Source of the DNA: Streptosporangiaceae bacterium NEAU-GS5
GTDB lineage: Bacteria > Actinomycetota > Actinomycetes > Streptosporangiales > Streptosporangiaceae
Direction of reading: 5' to 3'
Assembly: GCA_017592665.1 (NCBI GenBank)
Contig: JAGFNW010000002.1
Span: 124,001-188,000 of the forward strand
Length of the DNA: 64,000 nt
A program made the translations under genes and the position numbers. Within the stretch, counting starts at the first letter, position 1. Each line of letters begins with the position of its first letter. Below, one piece after another: positions 1-7,797 of the stretch. Under the pieces are notes generated by a model that saw nothing but the letters and a program-made list of their open reading frames with translations, ran no database searches and had not been told where the DNA came from.

Positions 1-970
1 GAACCGGCCCGGCTGCGTCTCCTTGGGAGCCGGGAGTGGGGTCAAGGAAGACCTGCGTGATCTCCGGGAACCGCTCGACCAGGCGGCGCTCGACCTGATC
101 CGAGGCGACCTCGAGGGACGCGCCCGTGGTCTCGTCGACGAAGTCGATCTTCGCGGCCACCATGATCTGACCCGGGCCGATGGACAGCGCAACCAGCCGC
201 ACGACGCCTTCGACCTCGGGCTGGGCCAGCATGGTCTCGCGGATGCCGTCCTGCACGCGCGACGGCACGGCCCGCCCGATGAGCAGCGAGGCGTTGTTCC
301 TGATCAGGACGACCGCGACGACGAGCAGCAGCAGGCCGATGGCGATCGACGCCGCGCCGTCCCACCGCGCCGACCCGGTGAGCTGGGCGAGCGCGAGCCC
401 GGTCGCGGCGATGACGATCCCGGCCAGCGCCGCGACGTCTTCGAGGACCACGGCCTTCAGCATGGTGTCGCTCGTGTGCCGCAGCAGCCGCTTCGGCGAG
501 GTGTCCCACCGGCGGGCCTCGCCGCGAAGCTGGCTGAGCCCCCGCCACAGCGACACCGTCTCGATGCCGAAGGAGATGACGAGGACGATGTAGGACACGA
601 GGAAGTCGGTCAGCTCCTCGCCGTGCATGAACGTGTCCCAGCCGTGCACGATCGAGAAGCCGGCCCCCACGACCAGGGTGAATCCGGCCGCGAGCAGGGC
701 CCAGAGATAGCTGGCCTGGCCGTGCCCGAGCGGGTGGCGGTCGTCGGCCGGGCGCGAGCCGCTCCGGATCGCGGTGAACAGCAGCAGTTCGGTGACGGTG
801 TCGGCGGCCGAGTGCGCCGCCTCCGACAGCATGGCCGACGATGAGCTGATCAGCCCCGCCGCGAGCTTGGCCAGGGCGATCGCGAGATTGGCGACTCCGG
901 CCACGAGGACGGTCGCCAGGCTTTCGGTCTGCTGCCCGTTGCCGCCGCCGTTCTCCTGATCAGCCACCAC
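1..970 (-). CDS. Cation diffusion facilitator (CDF) family metal transporter, C-terminus cut by window edge
   Basis: Reading leftward from a GTG at 970, 323 residues are visible before the sequence ends at position 1. The fold is that of CDF proton-coupled divalent-metal exporters: the first helix is followed by the family motif LSEAAHSAADTVTE with the metal-binding HxxxD, then RHPLGHGQASYLW. Several further membrane helices follow, then a cytoplasmic domain with VVRLVALSIGPGQIMVAAKI typical of the CDF dimerisation domain. Family length is about 300-340 residues, so only a few residues should be missing. The gene is divergent from a MarR regulator whose ATG lies 20 bases away, so both transcripts are probably leaderless or nearly so, and MarR control is plausible. 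Which metal is moved (Zn, Fe, Mn, Co) cannot be read from the sequence. Confidence 0.88.
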   Translation of the reverse strand, partial: MVADQENGGGNGQQTESLATVLVAGVANLAIALAKLAAGLISSSSAMLSEAAHSAADTVTELLLFTAIRSGSRPADDRHPLGHGQASYLWALLAAGFTLVVGAGFSIVHGWDTFMHGEELTDFLVSYIVLVISFGIETVSLWRGLSQLRGEARRWDTSPKRLLRHTSDTMLKAVVLEDVAALAGIVIAATGLALAQLTGSARWDGAASIAIGLLLLVVAVVLIRNNASLLIGRAVPSRVQDGIRETMLAQPEVEGVVRLVALSIGPGQIMVAAKIDFVDETTGASLEVASDQVERRLVERFPEITQVFLDPTPGSQGDAAGPV

Positions 971-989
971 CCGATCATATGCTTGAAGT

Positions 990-1451
990 ATGGACGACCC
1001 CCGCTGGCTCACACCGCAGCAGCAGCGCGCCTGGCGCGCCCACCTCACGGCGCATCGCCTGCTGATGCACCAGCTGGACCGGGAGCTGCAGGACACCGGC
1101 CTGTCGATCAACGACTACGAGATCCTGGTCAACCTCTCGGAGAGCTCCGAGAAGCGGATGCGGATGAGCGACCTCGCCGACGCCACGGTCCAGTCGCGGA
1201 GCCGGCTGTCCCACCAGATCTCCCGGATGGAGTCGGCCGGGCTGGTCGCCCGCGAGAACTGCGAGGACGACCGGCGCGGCACGTACGCCGTGCTCACGGC
1301 CCAGGGCTGGGAGACGATCGCCAAGGTCGCCCCCGACCACGTGGCCAGCGTCCGCCGCCACTTCATCGACCGCCTGACCCCCGGGCAGGTCAAGGAGATC
1401 GAAGAGATCTACGCCCCCATCGTGGCCCACCTCCAGGGCAAGCAGCCGTGA
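990..1451 (+). CDS. MarR family transcriptional regulator
   Basis: A 153-residue winged-helix protein. Residues about 30-100 match the MarR domain: LSINDYEILVNLSES, then SDLADATVQSRSRLSHQISR as the recognition helices, then GLVARENCEDDRRGTYAVLT as the DxRG wing. MarR proteins bind palindromic operators as dimers and usually release DNA on binding a small ligand or on oxidation. The ATG at 990 leaves only 19 bases to the divergent metal exporter, which suggests autoregulation and control of the exporter from a shared operator, although no long perfect palindrome is visible there. It could instead act on the lipoprotein/MFS pair downstream, 92 bases beyond its stop. Confidence 0.9.
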   Translation: MDDPRWLTPQQQRAWRAHLTAHRLLMHQLDRELQDTGLSINDYEILVNLSESSEKRMRMSDLADATVQSRSRLSHQISRMESAGLVARENCEDDRRGTYAVLTAQGWETIAKVAPDHVASVRRHFIDRLTPGQVKEIEEIYAPIVAHLQGKQP

Positions 1452-1543
1452 GGTGGCGCGGGTAGGCGGCCAGTCCCCGCTACCTCCAAAACGATATGGC
1501 CCAGGCCTCCTACTGGCCGGTCAACCATGGCTACGATCCGCGT

Positions 1544-2200
1544 GTGAAGAGATTCGTCCCCCTGCTCCTGTCGGTGTTCTCACTGATCATCACCGGATGC
1601 GGCGGCGGGGCTTCCGATACCGCCCTGCCGGGCGCGCCTGACCTGCTGTCGAAATCCGCCACCGCCATGAAGGCGGTCAAGACGGTCCACTTCACCATCG
1701 GCACCGAAGGCAAGCCGGCCGTGCCGGTGAAGCGGGCCGAGGGCGACCTCACCTCCGCGGCCGAGGCCAAGGGATCGCTGCAGATCGAGGTCCTGGGCAA
1801 CCTGCAGGAGTTCGAGTTCGTGCTGCTGAAGGACGCCGCCTACGTCAAGGGCGCGACCGGCGGATTCCAGAAGTGGACGCGCCAGCAGGTGCTGGCGATC
1901 TACGACCCCTCGACCGTCCTCACCGGGGTCCCCCAGCTGCTTTCCACGGCCGTCGACGCCCACACCGAGGCCGCCGAGAAGGTCGGCGAGGCCGACGCCT
2001 ACAAGGTGGGCGTGACCCTGTCCCAGCAGGTCCTGTCCAAGCTCGTGCCCGGCGTGAACCAGGGCGTCAACGGCACGGTCTGGGTGGCCAAGGCCGACAG
2101 CCGGCTGGCCAAGATCGAGCTGCCGCTGTCGGGCGGCACCGTGACGGTCCTGCTGAACGACTACGACGCGCCCGTGACCGTCGCCCCGCCGGTCTCGTGA
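1544..2200 (+). CDS. LppX/LprAFG-family lipoprotein (LprG-like)
   Basis: GTG at 1544 is preferred over an upstream ATG because it begins a textbook lipoprotein signal: MKR, a hydrophobic stretch, then the lipobox ITGC with the lipidated cysteine at residue 19. The mature part ([13 protein letters not shown] near the start; [19 protein letters not shown] near the end) matches the LppX/LprG fold, an antiparallel sheet forming a hydrophobic cavity that in mycobacteria carries triacylated lipids from the inner membrane toward the cell surface. Length (218 residues) is normal for the family. Its stop overlaps the start of an MFS transporter by 4 bases (GTGA), implying translational coupling. This is the arrangement of mycobacterial lprG and Rv1410c (P55). 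The actual lipid cargo in this non-mycobacterial host is unknown. Confidence 0.82.
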   Translation: MKRFVPLLLSVFSLIITGCGGGASDTALPGAPDLLSKSATAMKAVKTVHFTIGTEGKPAVPVKRAEGDLTSAAEAKGSLQIEVLGNLQEFEFVLLKDAAYVKGATGGFQKWTRQQVLAIYDPSTVLTGVPQLLSTAVDAHTEAAEKVGEADAYKVGVTLSQQVLSKLVPGVNQGVNGTVWVAKADSRLAKIELPLSGGTVTVLLNDYDAPVTVAPPVS

Positions 2201-3714
2201 GCCGCAGACTGGCGCTCGGCGTCGGCGGCGCGGTCGTTCTGCTCGCGGCCCTCGACGCGTACGTCGTGGTCACCGTCCTGATCGACGTGGCCAAGGACGC
2301 CGGCGTCCCGCTGAACCACCTGGAGCGGGCCACGCCGATCGTGACGGGGTTCCTGCTCGGCTACGTGGCCGCCATGCCGCTGCTCGGCCAGCTGTCCGAC
2401 CGCTACGGCAGGCGTCCGCTGATCCAGCTCTGCCTGGCCGGGTTCGCCGCGGGCTCGCTCGTGACGGCGCTCGCGTCGAGCGTGCCGCTGCTGGTGACCG
2501 GCCGCGCGCTGCAGGGGATCGCGGGCGGCGCGCTGCTGCCCATCACGATGGCGCTCATCGGCGACCTGTGGGACGAGCACGCCCGCCCGGTGGCGCTCGG
2601 CGCGGTCGGCGCGGCGCAGGAGCTCGGCAGCGTCCTCGGACCCTTGTACGGCGTGGGCCTGGCGTCGATCATTCCGGCCACGGTGGCCGTCGTCGGCGGC
2701 TGGCGTTTGATCTTCTGGGTGAACCTGCCGCTGGCGGTGCTGGCCGCGATCGCCGTACAACGGACCGTGCCCGGATCGCGGACCCGGTCGGCCGGGGCCC
2801 GCGTCGACGTGGTGGGCGGCGCGCTGCTCGCGCTGGGGCTGGGACTGCTGGTCGTGGGCCTGTACAACCCGACGCCGGACAAATCCGTGCTGCCGCCCTG
2901 GGGTCTGCCGTGCGTGGTGGCGGGCGTCGTGCTGGTGGGGCTGTTCGCCTGGTGGGAGATCCGCTCGCCGGTGCGGCTGCTCGATCTCACGGGCCTCGCC
3001 AAGCGGCCGCTGCTCGGCACCCTCGGGGTGAGCTTCCTGGCCGGCGCCGCCCTGCTGGTGACGCTGGTCGACGTGCAGTTCACGGCGCAGACGCTGCTCG
3101 ACGAGGACACGGTGGGCGGGGCGCTGGTGCTGAGCCGGTTCCTGATCGCGCTCGCGCTGGCGGCCCTGCTGGGCGGCCTGGCGGCGCGGCGGTTCGGCGA
3201 GCGCGCGGTGGCGTGCGCCGGGCTGCTCGTGGCCGCCGCCGGATATTTCAGGATCTCCGGGTGGCCGGCCGACGTGAGCGGCCTGCGGATCGACCTCGAC
3301 CTGGTCGTGGCCGGGCTCGGCCTGGGCCTCGTCATCGCGCCCGTCTCGGCGGCGGCGCTTCGCGTGGTCCCGGCCGCGCAGCACGGCGTGGCCTCGGCGG
3401 CCGTGGTGGTGGCCCGCATGATGGGCATGCTGCTCGGCGTGGCGGCGCTGTCGGCGTGGGGCTTCCACCGCTTCCAGTCCCTCACCGCCGACCTCGACAC
3501 CCCCCTGCCGGTCAACGGCATCACCCCCGAGTACACCCAGGAGCTCGCCGCGTACACCGACAAGGTCAAGGCGGCCCTGCACACCGAATACTCGGAGATC
3601 TTCCTGCTGACGGCCGGGCTGTGCGTGCTGGGGGCGGTCACGGCGCTCCTGCTCCCCCGGATCGGCACCAAGCGCTTGCTTGACAGTCCGGCGGCGGAGG
3701 CTCATTCTTCCTGA
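2197..3714 (+). CDS. MFS transporter, P55/Rv1410-like (DHA2-type, about 14 TM)
   Basis: GTG at 2197 overlaps the stop of the LprG-like gene and gives 505 residues with about 14 hydrophobic segments. MFS motif A is present ([11 protein letters not shown], residues 64-74), as is the TM5 antiporter motif region [14 protein letters not shown]. Two acidic residues inside helices, D20 (AALDAYVVV) and E142 (QELG), fall where mycobacterial Rv1410/P55 has the essential D22 and E147. A long extracytoplasmic loop lies near residues 430-470 ([19 protein letters not shown]). In mycobacteria P55 and LprG together move triacylglycerides out of the inner membrane and affect drug tolerance. The same lipid-export role is inferred here from operon structure and conserved residues; a drug efflux role is the alternative. 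Confidence 0.82.
   Translation: MSRRLALGVGGAVVLLAALDAYVVVTVLIDVAKDAGVPLNHLERATPIVTGFLLGYVAAMPLLGQLSDRYGRRPLIQLCLAGFAAGSLVTALASSVPLLVTGRALQGIAGGALLPITMALIGDLWDEHARPVALGAVGAAQELGSVLGPLYGVGLASIIPATVAVVGGWRLIFWVNLPLAVLAAIAVQRTVPGSRTRSAGARVDVVGGALLALGLGLLVVGLYNPTPDKSVLPPWGLPCVVAGVVLVGLFAWWEIRSPVRLLDLTGLAKRPLLGTLGVSFLAGAALLVTLVDVQFTAQTLLDEDTVGGALVLSRFLIALALAALLGGLAARRFGERAVACAGLLVAAAGYFRISGWPADVSGLRIDLDLVVAGLGLGLVIAPVSAAALRVVPAAQHGVASAAVVVARMMGMLLGVAALSAWGFHRFQSLTADLDTPLPVNGITPEYTQELAAYTDKVKAALHTEYSEIFLLTAGLCVLGAVTALLLPRIGTKRLLDSPAAEAHSS
3680..3708 (+). promoter_or_regulatory. Candidate sigma-70-type promoter for the oxidase cluster
   Basis: A perfect -35 hexamer TTGACA at 3680-3685 is followed after 17 bases by CATTCT (3703-3708), a weak -10. 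It sits inside the last codons of the MFS gene, 60 bases before the ATG of the flavoenzyme. A short inverted repeat TGAC-5-GTCA (3715-3727) lies just downstream and could be an operator. This is sequence inspection only. Confidence 0.35.
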
Positions 3715-3767
3715 TGACGTGATGTCAACCGGGCTCGGCGCGAGGCCCCCTGCGAAAGGACGCGCCG

Positions 3768-5402
3768 ATGGGCGCCATCACCCGACGCCACGCCCTGAAG
3801 ATCACAGCGGTCGGCACCGGGGCCGCCGTCGCCTCCGGCCTCATGGGCCGCGAACGCGCGCTCGCCGCCTACGGCACGGCCGTACCGTCCCTGCAGGGAA
3901 AGACAGCCATCGTCATCGGAAGCGGGTTCAGCGGGGCCGTCACGGCGTACCGCCTGGCCCAGGCCGGCATGCAGGTCACCGTCATCGAGCGCGGGCGGCG
4001 CTGGACGGTCACGCCCCAAGGCGGCACGTTCTGCACGATCAGCAACCCCGACTGGCGGGCCGCCTGGTTCTCCGACCACCCGCACCTCGGCCTCGCCCCC
4101 ACGCTGACCACCATCGAGAAGGGCGCCGGCCTGGTCGCCAAGCACTTCGGCGACGGCATCAACGTGCTGTCGGGCACGGCGGTCGGCGGCGGCTCGCTGG
4201 TGATCGGCATGTTCATGCCGCAGCCGCGCAAGAGCGAGTGGGACACGGTCTACCCGCCCCAGCTGCCCTACGACCTGTTCGACGGCGTCTACTGGCCGCG
4301 GGCCCGGCAGAACCTCGGGGTGACGCCGCTCCCGGACGACATCCTGGCCGCACCGCAGTACAAAGGGGCGCGGGCGTGGCTGCAATATGTCGCGGAGTTC
4401 GGCGGGACGCCGGTCAAGATCCCATTTGCGGTGGACTGGGACCGCGTCCGCGCCGAGCTGGCCGGCACGGCGCCCGCCTGCCACATCATCGGCGAGGGCC
4501 CGCACGGCAGCAACTCCGGCGCCAAGAACAGCGTCGACAAGAACTACCTGCGCTGGGCCGAGGAGACCGGCCGGTGCACGGTGCTGTCGCTGCACGTCGT
4601 CACGGCCATCCGCGAGGTCTCCGGCCAGGACAGGTTCGAGGTGGTGGCCAAGAACATCCATGAGCGAAGCGGCGAGACGCTGGCCACCAGGACCCTCGCC
4701 TGCGACTACCTGTTCATGGCGGCGGGTTCGCTCTACACCACCTCGCTGCTGGTGACGGCGCGGCACGACGGCACGCTCACGCGGCTCAACGACCAGGCCG
4801 GCAAGGGCTGGGGCAACAACGGCGACTTCCTGATGTCGCGGCTCAGCCTGCGCAAGGACGTCGGATACGCGCAGGGCGGCCCGGGCAACGTGAAGTTCTT
4901 CGACGACGCCAACCCCTACTGCAGGGCCGCGATGGCCTGGGAGGCGGCGCCCGTGCCGACATGGGTGCCGAAGACGACCGCGCATCTGATCACCACGATG
5001 ACCCCCGAGCGCGGCGAGATCCGCTACGACGCGGCCTCCGGCGCCGGAAAGGTCTACTGGCCGTACGGACTCATGGAGACCAAGGGCGAGAAGGCCGGCC
5101 GCGACCTCGCGACCCGCTTCTGGTGGGCGACCGAGGGCAGCAAAGGCTATCTGTTCAACGGGCTGCCCGACTACGACGAGGGCACGGGGCCCGGCTTCGG
5201 CTTCGCCGGGACCTGGCACCCGCTCGGCGGGATGGTGCACGGCAAGGCCACCGACTTCGACGGCCGGGTGCTCGGCTACCCCAACCTCTACTGCGTCGAC
5301 GGGTCGGTGCTGCCCGGCTCCGCCTGCCTTGCCAACCCGTCGCTCACCATCACCGCCAACGCCGAAAGGATCACGGACGCCTTCGTCGCCGCGCATGTGT
5401 GA
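3768..5402 (+). CDS. Exported GMC-type FAD oxidoreductase, cholesterol oxidase family
   Basis: A 544-residue protein starting at an ATG preceded by GAAAGGA. The N-terminus carries a Tat signal (RRHALK, then an alanine/glycine-rich core ending near ALAAYG). A Rossmann FAD motif follows (GSGFSGAVTAYRLAQAG) with the ERG acidic turn. The C-terminal half has the cholesterol-oxidase features GWGNNGDFLM, WHPLGG (H484) and the NPSLTITANAERI segment (N523), which align with the catalytic His and Asn of Streptomyces class I cholesterol oxidase (H447/N485). The reaction would be oxidation and isomerisation of 3-beta-hydroxysteroids with O2, producing H2O2, outside the cell; other sterol-like alcohols are possible substrates. 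It is followed by a small membrane protein and a multicopper oxidase on the same strand. Confidence 0.86.
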   Translation: MGAITRRHALKITAVGTGAAVASGLMGRERALAAYGTAVPSLQGKTAIVIGSGFSGAVTAYRLAQAGMQVTVIERGRRWTVTPQGGTFCTISNPDWRAAWFSDHPHLGLAPTLTTIEKGAGLVAKHFGDGINVLSGTAVGGGSLVIGMFMPQPRKSEWDTVYPPQLPYDLFDGVYWPRARQNLGVTPLPDDILAAPQYKGARAWLQYVAEFGGTPVKIPFAVDWDRVRAELAGTAPACHIIGEGPHGSNSGAKNSVDKNYLRWAEETGRCTVLSLHVVTAIREVSGQDRFEVVAKNIHERSGETLATRTLACDYLFMAAGSLYTTSLLVTARHDGTLTRLNDQAGKGWGNNGDFLMSRLSLRKDVGYAQGGPGNVKFFDDANPYCRAAMAWEAAPVPTWVPKTTAHLITTMTPERGEIRYDAASGAGKVYWPYGLMETKGEKAGRDLATRFWWATEGSKGYLFNGLPDYDEGTGPGFGFAGTWHPLGGMVHGKATDFDGRVLGYPNLYCVDGSVLPGSACLANPSLTITANAERITDAFVAAHV

Positions 5403-5470
5403 GTAGGGCCTACTCATGCGCAGGGATGGCTCCTCATCAACCATGGCCGGTAAATCGACAATGAGGAGCC
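5401..5470 (+). promoter_or_regulatory. Palindrome plus hairpin enclosing the downstream Shine-Dalgarno
   Basis: The gap after the flavoenzyme opens with a palindrome, GAGTAGG-G-CCTACTC (5401-5415), that overlaps the stop codon. A second inverted repeat follows: GGCTCCTCAT (5428-5437) and its perfect complement ATGAGGAGCC (5461-5470), 23 bases apart. The right arm contains GAGGAG, the ribosome-binding site of the gene starting at 5475, so folding of the mRNA would hide it. Whether this attenuates translation is inference. Confidence 0.4.
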
Positions 5471-5474
5471 TCCC

Positions 5475-5933
5475 ATGCGCAAGGTCTTCTTCGGGGCCAC
5501 GGTCGTGCTGCTGATCGCCGTGCTCGCGCAGTTCTACCTGGCCACATTCGGCGCGTTCCAGACGCCGCACCCGGCACCGGGCGACGACAGCGCCATGATC
5601 GGCTACCACGCCATGAACGGCACCATGATCATCCCGTTGGTCTCGCTGCTCACCACCATCATCGGCGCGCTGGCCAAGGTCGGCGGGCGCACCATCGGCC
5701 TGGCCGCCGCCCCGCTCGGCCTGGTCATCGTCCAGCTGTTCGTGATCTTCCCGCTGGCCGGGCTGGCCGGAGGGACCGAGGAAAAGACGAACACGGCCAG
5801 CCTGTTCGTCCTGGGTTTCCACGCCATCGTCGGGGTCGCCCTATTGTGGGTTTCCGTCGCTCTGGCGCGCCGGGCCCGTTCCCTTGTGAACGAGGAGACC
5901 GCGGCACGGGCGGGCGTCACCGCAGGAGTGTGA
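5475..5933 (+). CDS. Small four-helix membrane protein (resembles DUF6220)
   Basis: A 152-residue protein with four hydrophobic segments (about residues 5-25, 48-70, 77-97 and 108-130) and a short polar exit ending in Arg-rich and acidic residues. The opening MRKVFFGATVVLLIAVLAQF and the conserved H in GYHAMNGTMI resemble the DUF6220 family of actinobacterial integral membrane proteins, whose function is not known. The start is fixed by a GAGGAG site 8 bases upstream. It lies between the cholesterol-oxidase-type enzyme and the multicopper oxidase, with only 10 bases to the latter, so it is probably co-transcribed with it. A link to electron transfer or copper/haem handling is speculative. Confidence 0.7.
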   Translation: MRKVFFGATVVLLIAVLAQFYLATFGAFQTPHPAPGDDSAMIGYHAMNGTMIIPLVSLLTTIIGALAKVGGRTIGLAAAPLGLVIVQLFVIFPLAGLAGGTEEKTNTASLFVLGFHAIVGVALLWVSVALARRARSLVNEETAARAGVTAGV

Positions 5934-5943
5934 TCCAGAACCC

Positions 5944-7797
5944 GTGTCCACCGCTCAGCTGATCGCCGTCGATCAGATCCTGTCCGTCCTGGTCGTGGCG
6001 GTGTGGGGGGCGGCGGCCGGATTCTGCACGGCCGTCATCCGGCGGCCCGGGATCCGCCGGACCGCCCTGATCGCCACGGCCCTCGTCGCGGCGGCGATCC
6101 TCGCGACCGGCGCCCGGGTCGCCACCGCGATCGCGCTGGCGACCGCGGGATGGTGGTTCGCCGCCGAGAAGATCACCGTCGCCCTGCCGCTCACCGTCGT
6201 TCCCGCGCTGGCGACGGCCGTCGTCACGCTCCCCCGCCTGCAGCGGGGCCGCGAGCCCGCCGCGCTGCCGCCGTTCGCCGCCGCGTACGGCGCCCTGGCG
6301 GGCGTCCTCGCCACCACCGTGATGTCCTATCCGGTGACCGCGGCCGGGGTGACCGGCATCGTGGCGCTGTTCGCCGGCGCCTGCGCCATCACGTGGGCCG
6401 TCCTGACCGGGCGGCGGCTGGACCGCACGCGCGTCGCGGGTGTGGCCGTGCTCGCGCTGGCCCTGGTGTGGGCCCTCGCGGGCAGCTGGTCGGGCGGCGG
6501 CACGGTGCACGCCGGCCACGGGGTCGCGGCGGCCGGCGTGCCGGTCAGCCGCCTGCTCGGCCCGTCGGCTCCGGACGCCAAGCGGTTCACGCTGACGGCC
6601 CGCGAGGCCGCCGTCCGGCTGCCCTCCGGGCTGAGCGCCGCCGCCTGGGCCTTCAACGGCCAGGTCCCCGGCCCCACCCTCCGCGTACGGCAGGGCGACC
6701 TGGTCGAGGTGACACTCCGCAACGAGCTGCCGGACGAGGGGGTCACCATCCACTGGCACGGCTACGACGTCCCCTCCGGGGAGGACGGCGTGCCGGGAGT
6801 CACCCAGAACGCCGTCAAGCCCGGCGAGACCCACGTCTACCGGTTCCGCGCCGCGCAGGCCGGGACATATTGGTATCACTCCCACCAGGACCCTTCCGTC
6901 GCCGTGCCGCGCGGGCTGTTCGGCCTGCTCGTCGTCGATCCGGCCGAGCCGATCGAGCAGGATCACACGGTCGCGCTGCACACCTTCGCCGGGAAGCTCA
7001 CGATGTCGCTCGACGGGGCCGGGCCGTCCGACGAGCTCATCCCGGCGTCCATCCCGCCCGGCGGGCCGGTGCGGCTGCGGATCGTCAACACCGACAGTGT
7101 GTCGCGGACGATCGGCCTCGCCGGCGTGCCGTACACCCTGGCGGCCGTCGACGGCACCGATGTGCCGGGCGCGACGGCGCTCAGCGGGCAGCGGCTGTCA
7201 CTGGCCGCGGGCGGCCGCTACGACCTGGCCTTCACCATGCCGTCCGGCCCGGTGCGCCTGCACGTGGACGGCCATCCCGGGCTGCTGGCCGGCGGCCCGG
7301 CGCCGCTCCCGCCGCCGGCCGGGCCCATCCTCGACATCACCCGCTACGGCACGGCCACCGCCGCGCCCACCCGCTTCGACAAGAACGTGACCTGGGTCCT
7401 CGACCAGGATGTGGCCTTCTCCGGCGGCCTGCCCAAGCTCGCCCAGACCGTGAACGGCAAGGCCTGGCCCAACATCCCCACGCCCACGGTCAGGCGCGGC
7501 GAGACCATCGAGATCACCGTGGTGAACCGCGGCCGGGAGGACCACCCCATGCACCCGCACGGCCACCACGTGCGGATCCTGTCCAGAAACGGGCACCCCG
7601 CGAACGGACTGTGGATGGACACCTTCGACGTGGCCCCCGGCGAGGTCTGGGTGGTCGCCCTGAAAGCCGACAATCCCGGGATGTGGATGTCGCACTGCCA
7701 TGACCTCGCGCACGCGGCCCGCGGGATGGAGTTCCACCTGGCGTACGAGGGGATCACGACCCCGTTCGACGTGACGGAGGCCAACCATCCGGCGTGA
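5944..7797 (+). CDS. Membrane-anchored multicopper oxidase
   Basis: A 617-residue protein starting at GTG. Residues about 1-185 form five or six hydrophobic helices; the rest is a cupredoxin-type multicopper oxidase. All copper-ligand clusters are intact: HWH (270-272), HSH (312-314), HPMHPHGH (534-541) and HCHDLAHAARGM (584-595), giving complete type 1, 2 and 3 sites with an axial Met. Such enzymes oxidise phenols, metal ions or other reductants and reduce O2 to water. The helical domain should tether the oxidase to the outer face of the membrane, which is less usual than the soluble secreted laccases. Its stop TGA and the stop of the convergent lipoprotein share the palindrome TGATCA. Substrate unknown; copper or iron oxidation and laccase-like activity are all possible. 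Confidence 0.88.
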   Translation: MSTAQLIAVDQILSVLVVAVWGAAAGFCTAVIRRPGIRRTALIATALVAAAILATGARVATAIALATAGWWFAAEKITVALPLTVVPALATAVVTLPRLQRGREPAALPPFAAAYGALAGVLATTVMSYPVTAAGVTGIVALFAGACAITWAVLTGRRLDRTRVAGVAVLALALVWALAGSWSGGGTVHAGHGVAAAGVPVSRLLGPSAPDAKRFTLTAREAAVRLPSGLSAAAWAFNGQVPGPTLRVRQGDLVEVTLRNELPDEGVTIHWHGYDVPSGEDGVPGVTQNAVKPGETHVYRFRAAQAGTYWYHSHQDPSVAVPRGLFGLLVVDPAEPIEQDHTVALHTFAGKLTMSLDGAGPSDELIPASIPPGGPVRLRIVNTDSVSRTIGLAGVPYTLAAVDGTDVPGATALSGQRLSLAAGGRYDLAFTMPSGPVRLHVDGHPGLLAGGPAPLPPPAGPILDITRYGTATAAPTRFDKNVTWVLDQDVAFSGGLPKLAQTVNGKAWPNIPTPTVRRGETIEITVVNRGREDHPMHPHGHHVRILSRNGHPANGLWMDTFDVAPGEVWVVALKADNPGMWMSHCHDLAHAARGMEFHLAYEGITTPFDVTEANHPA

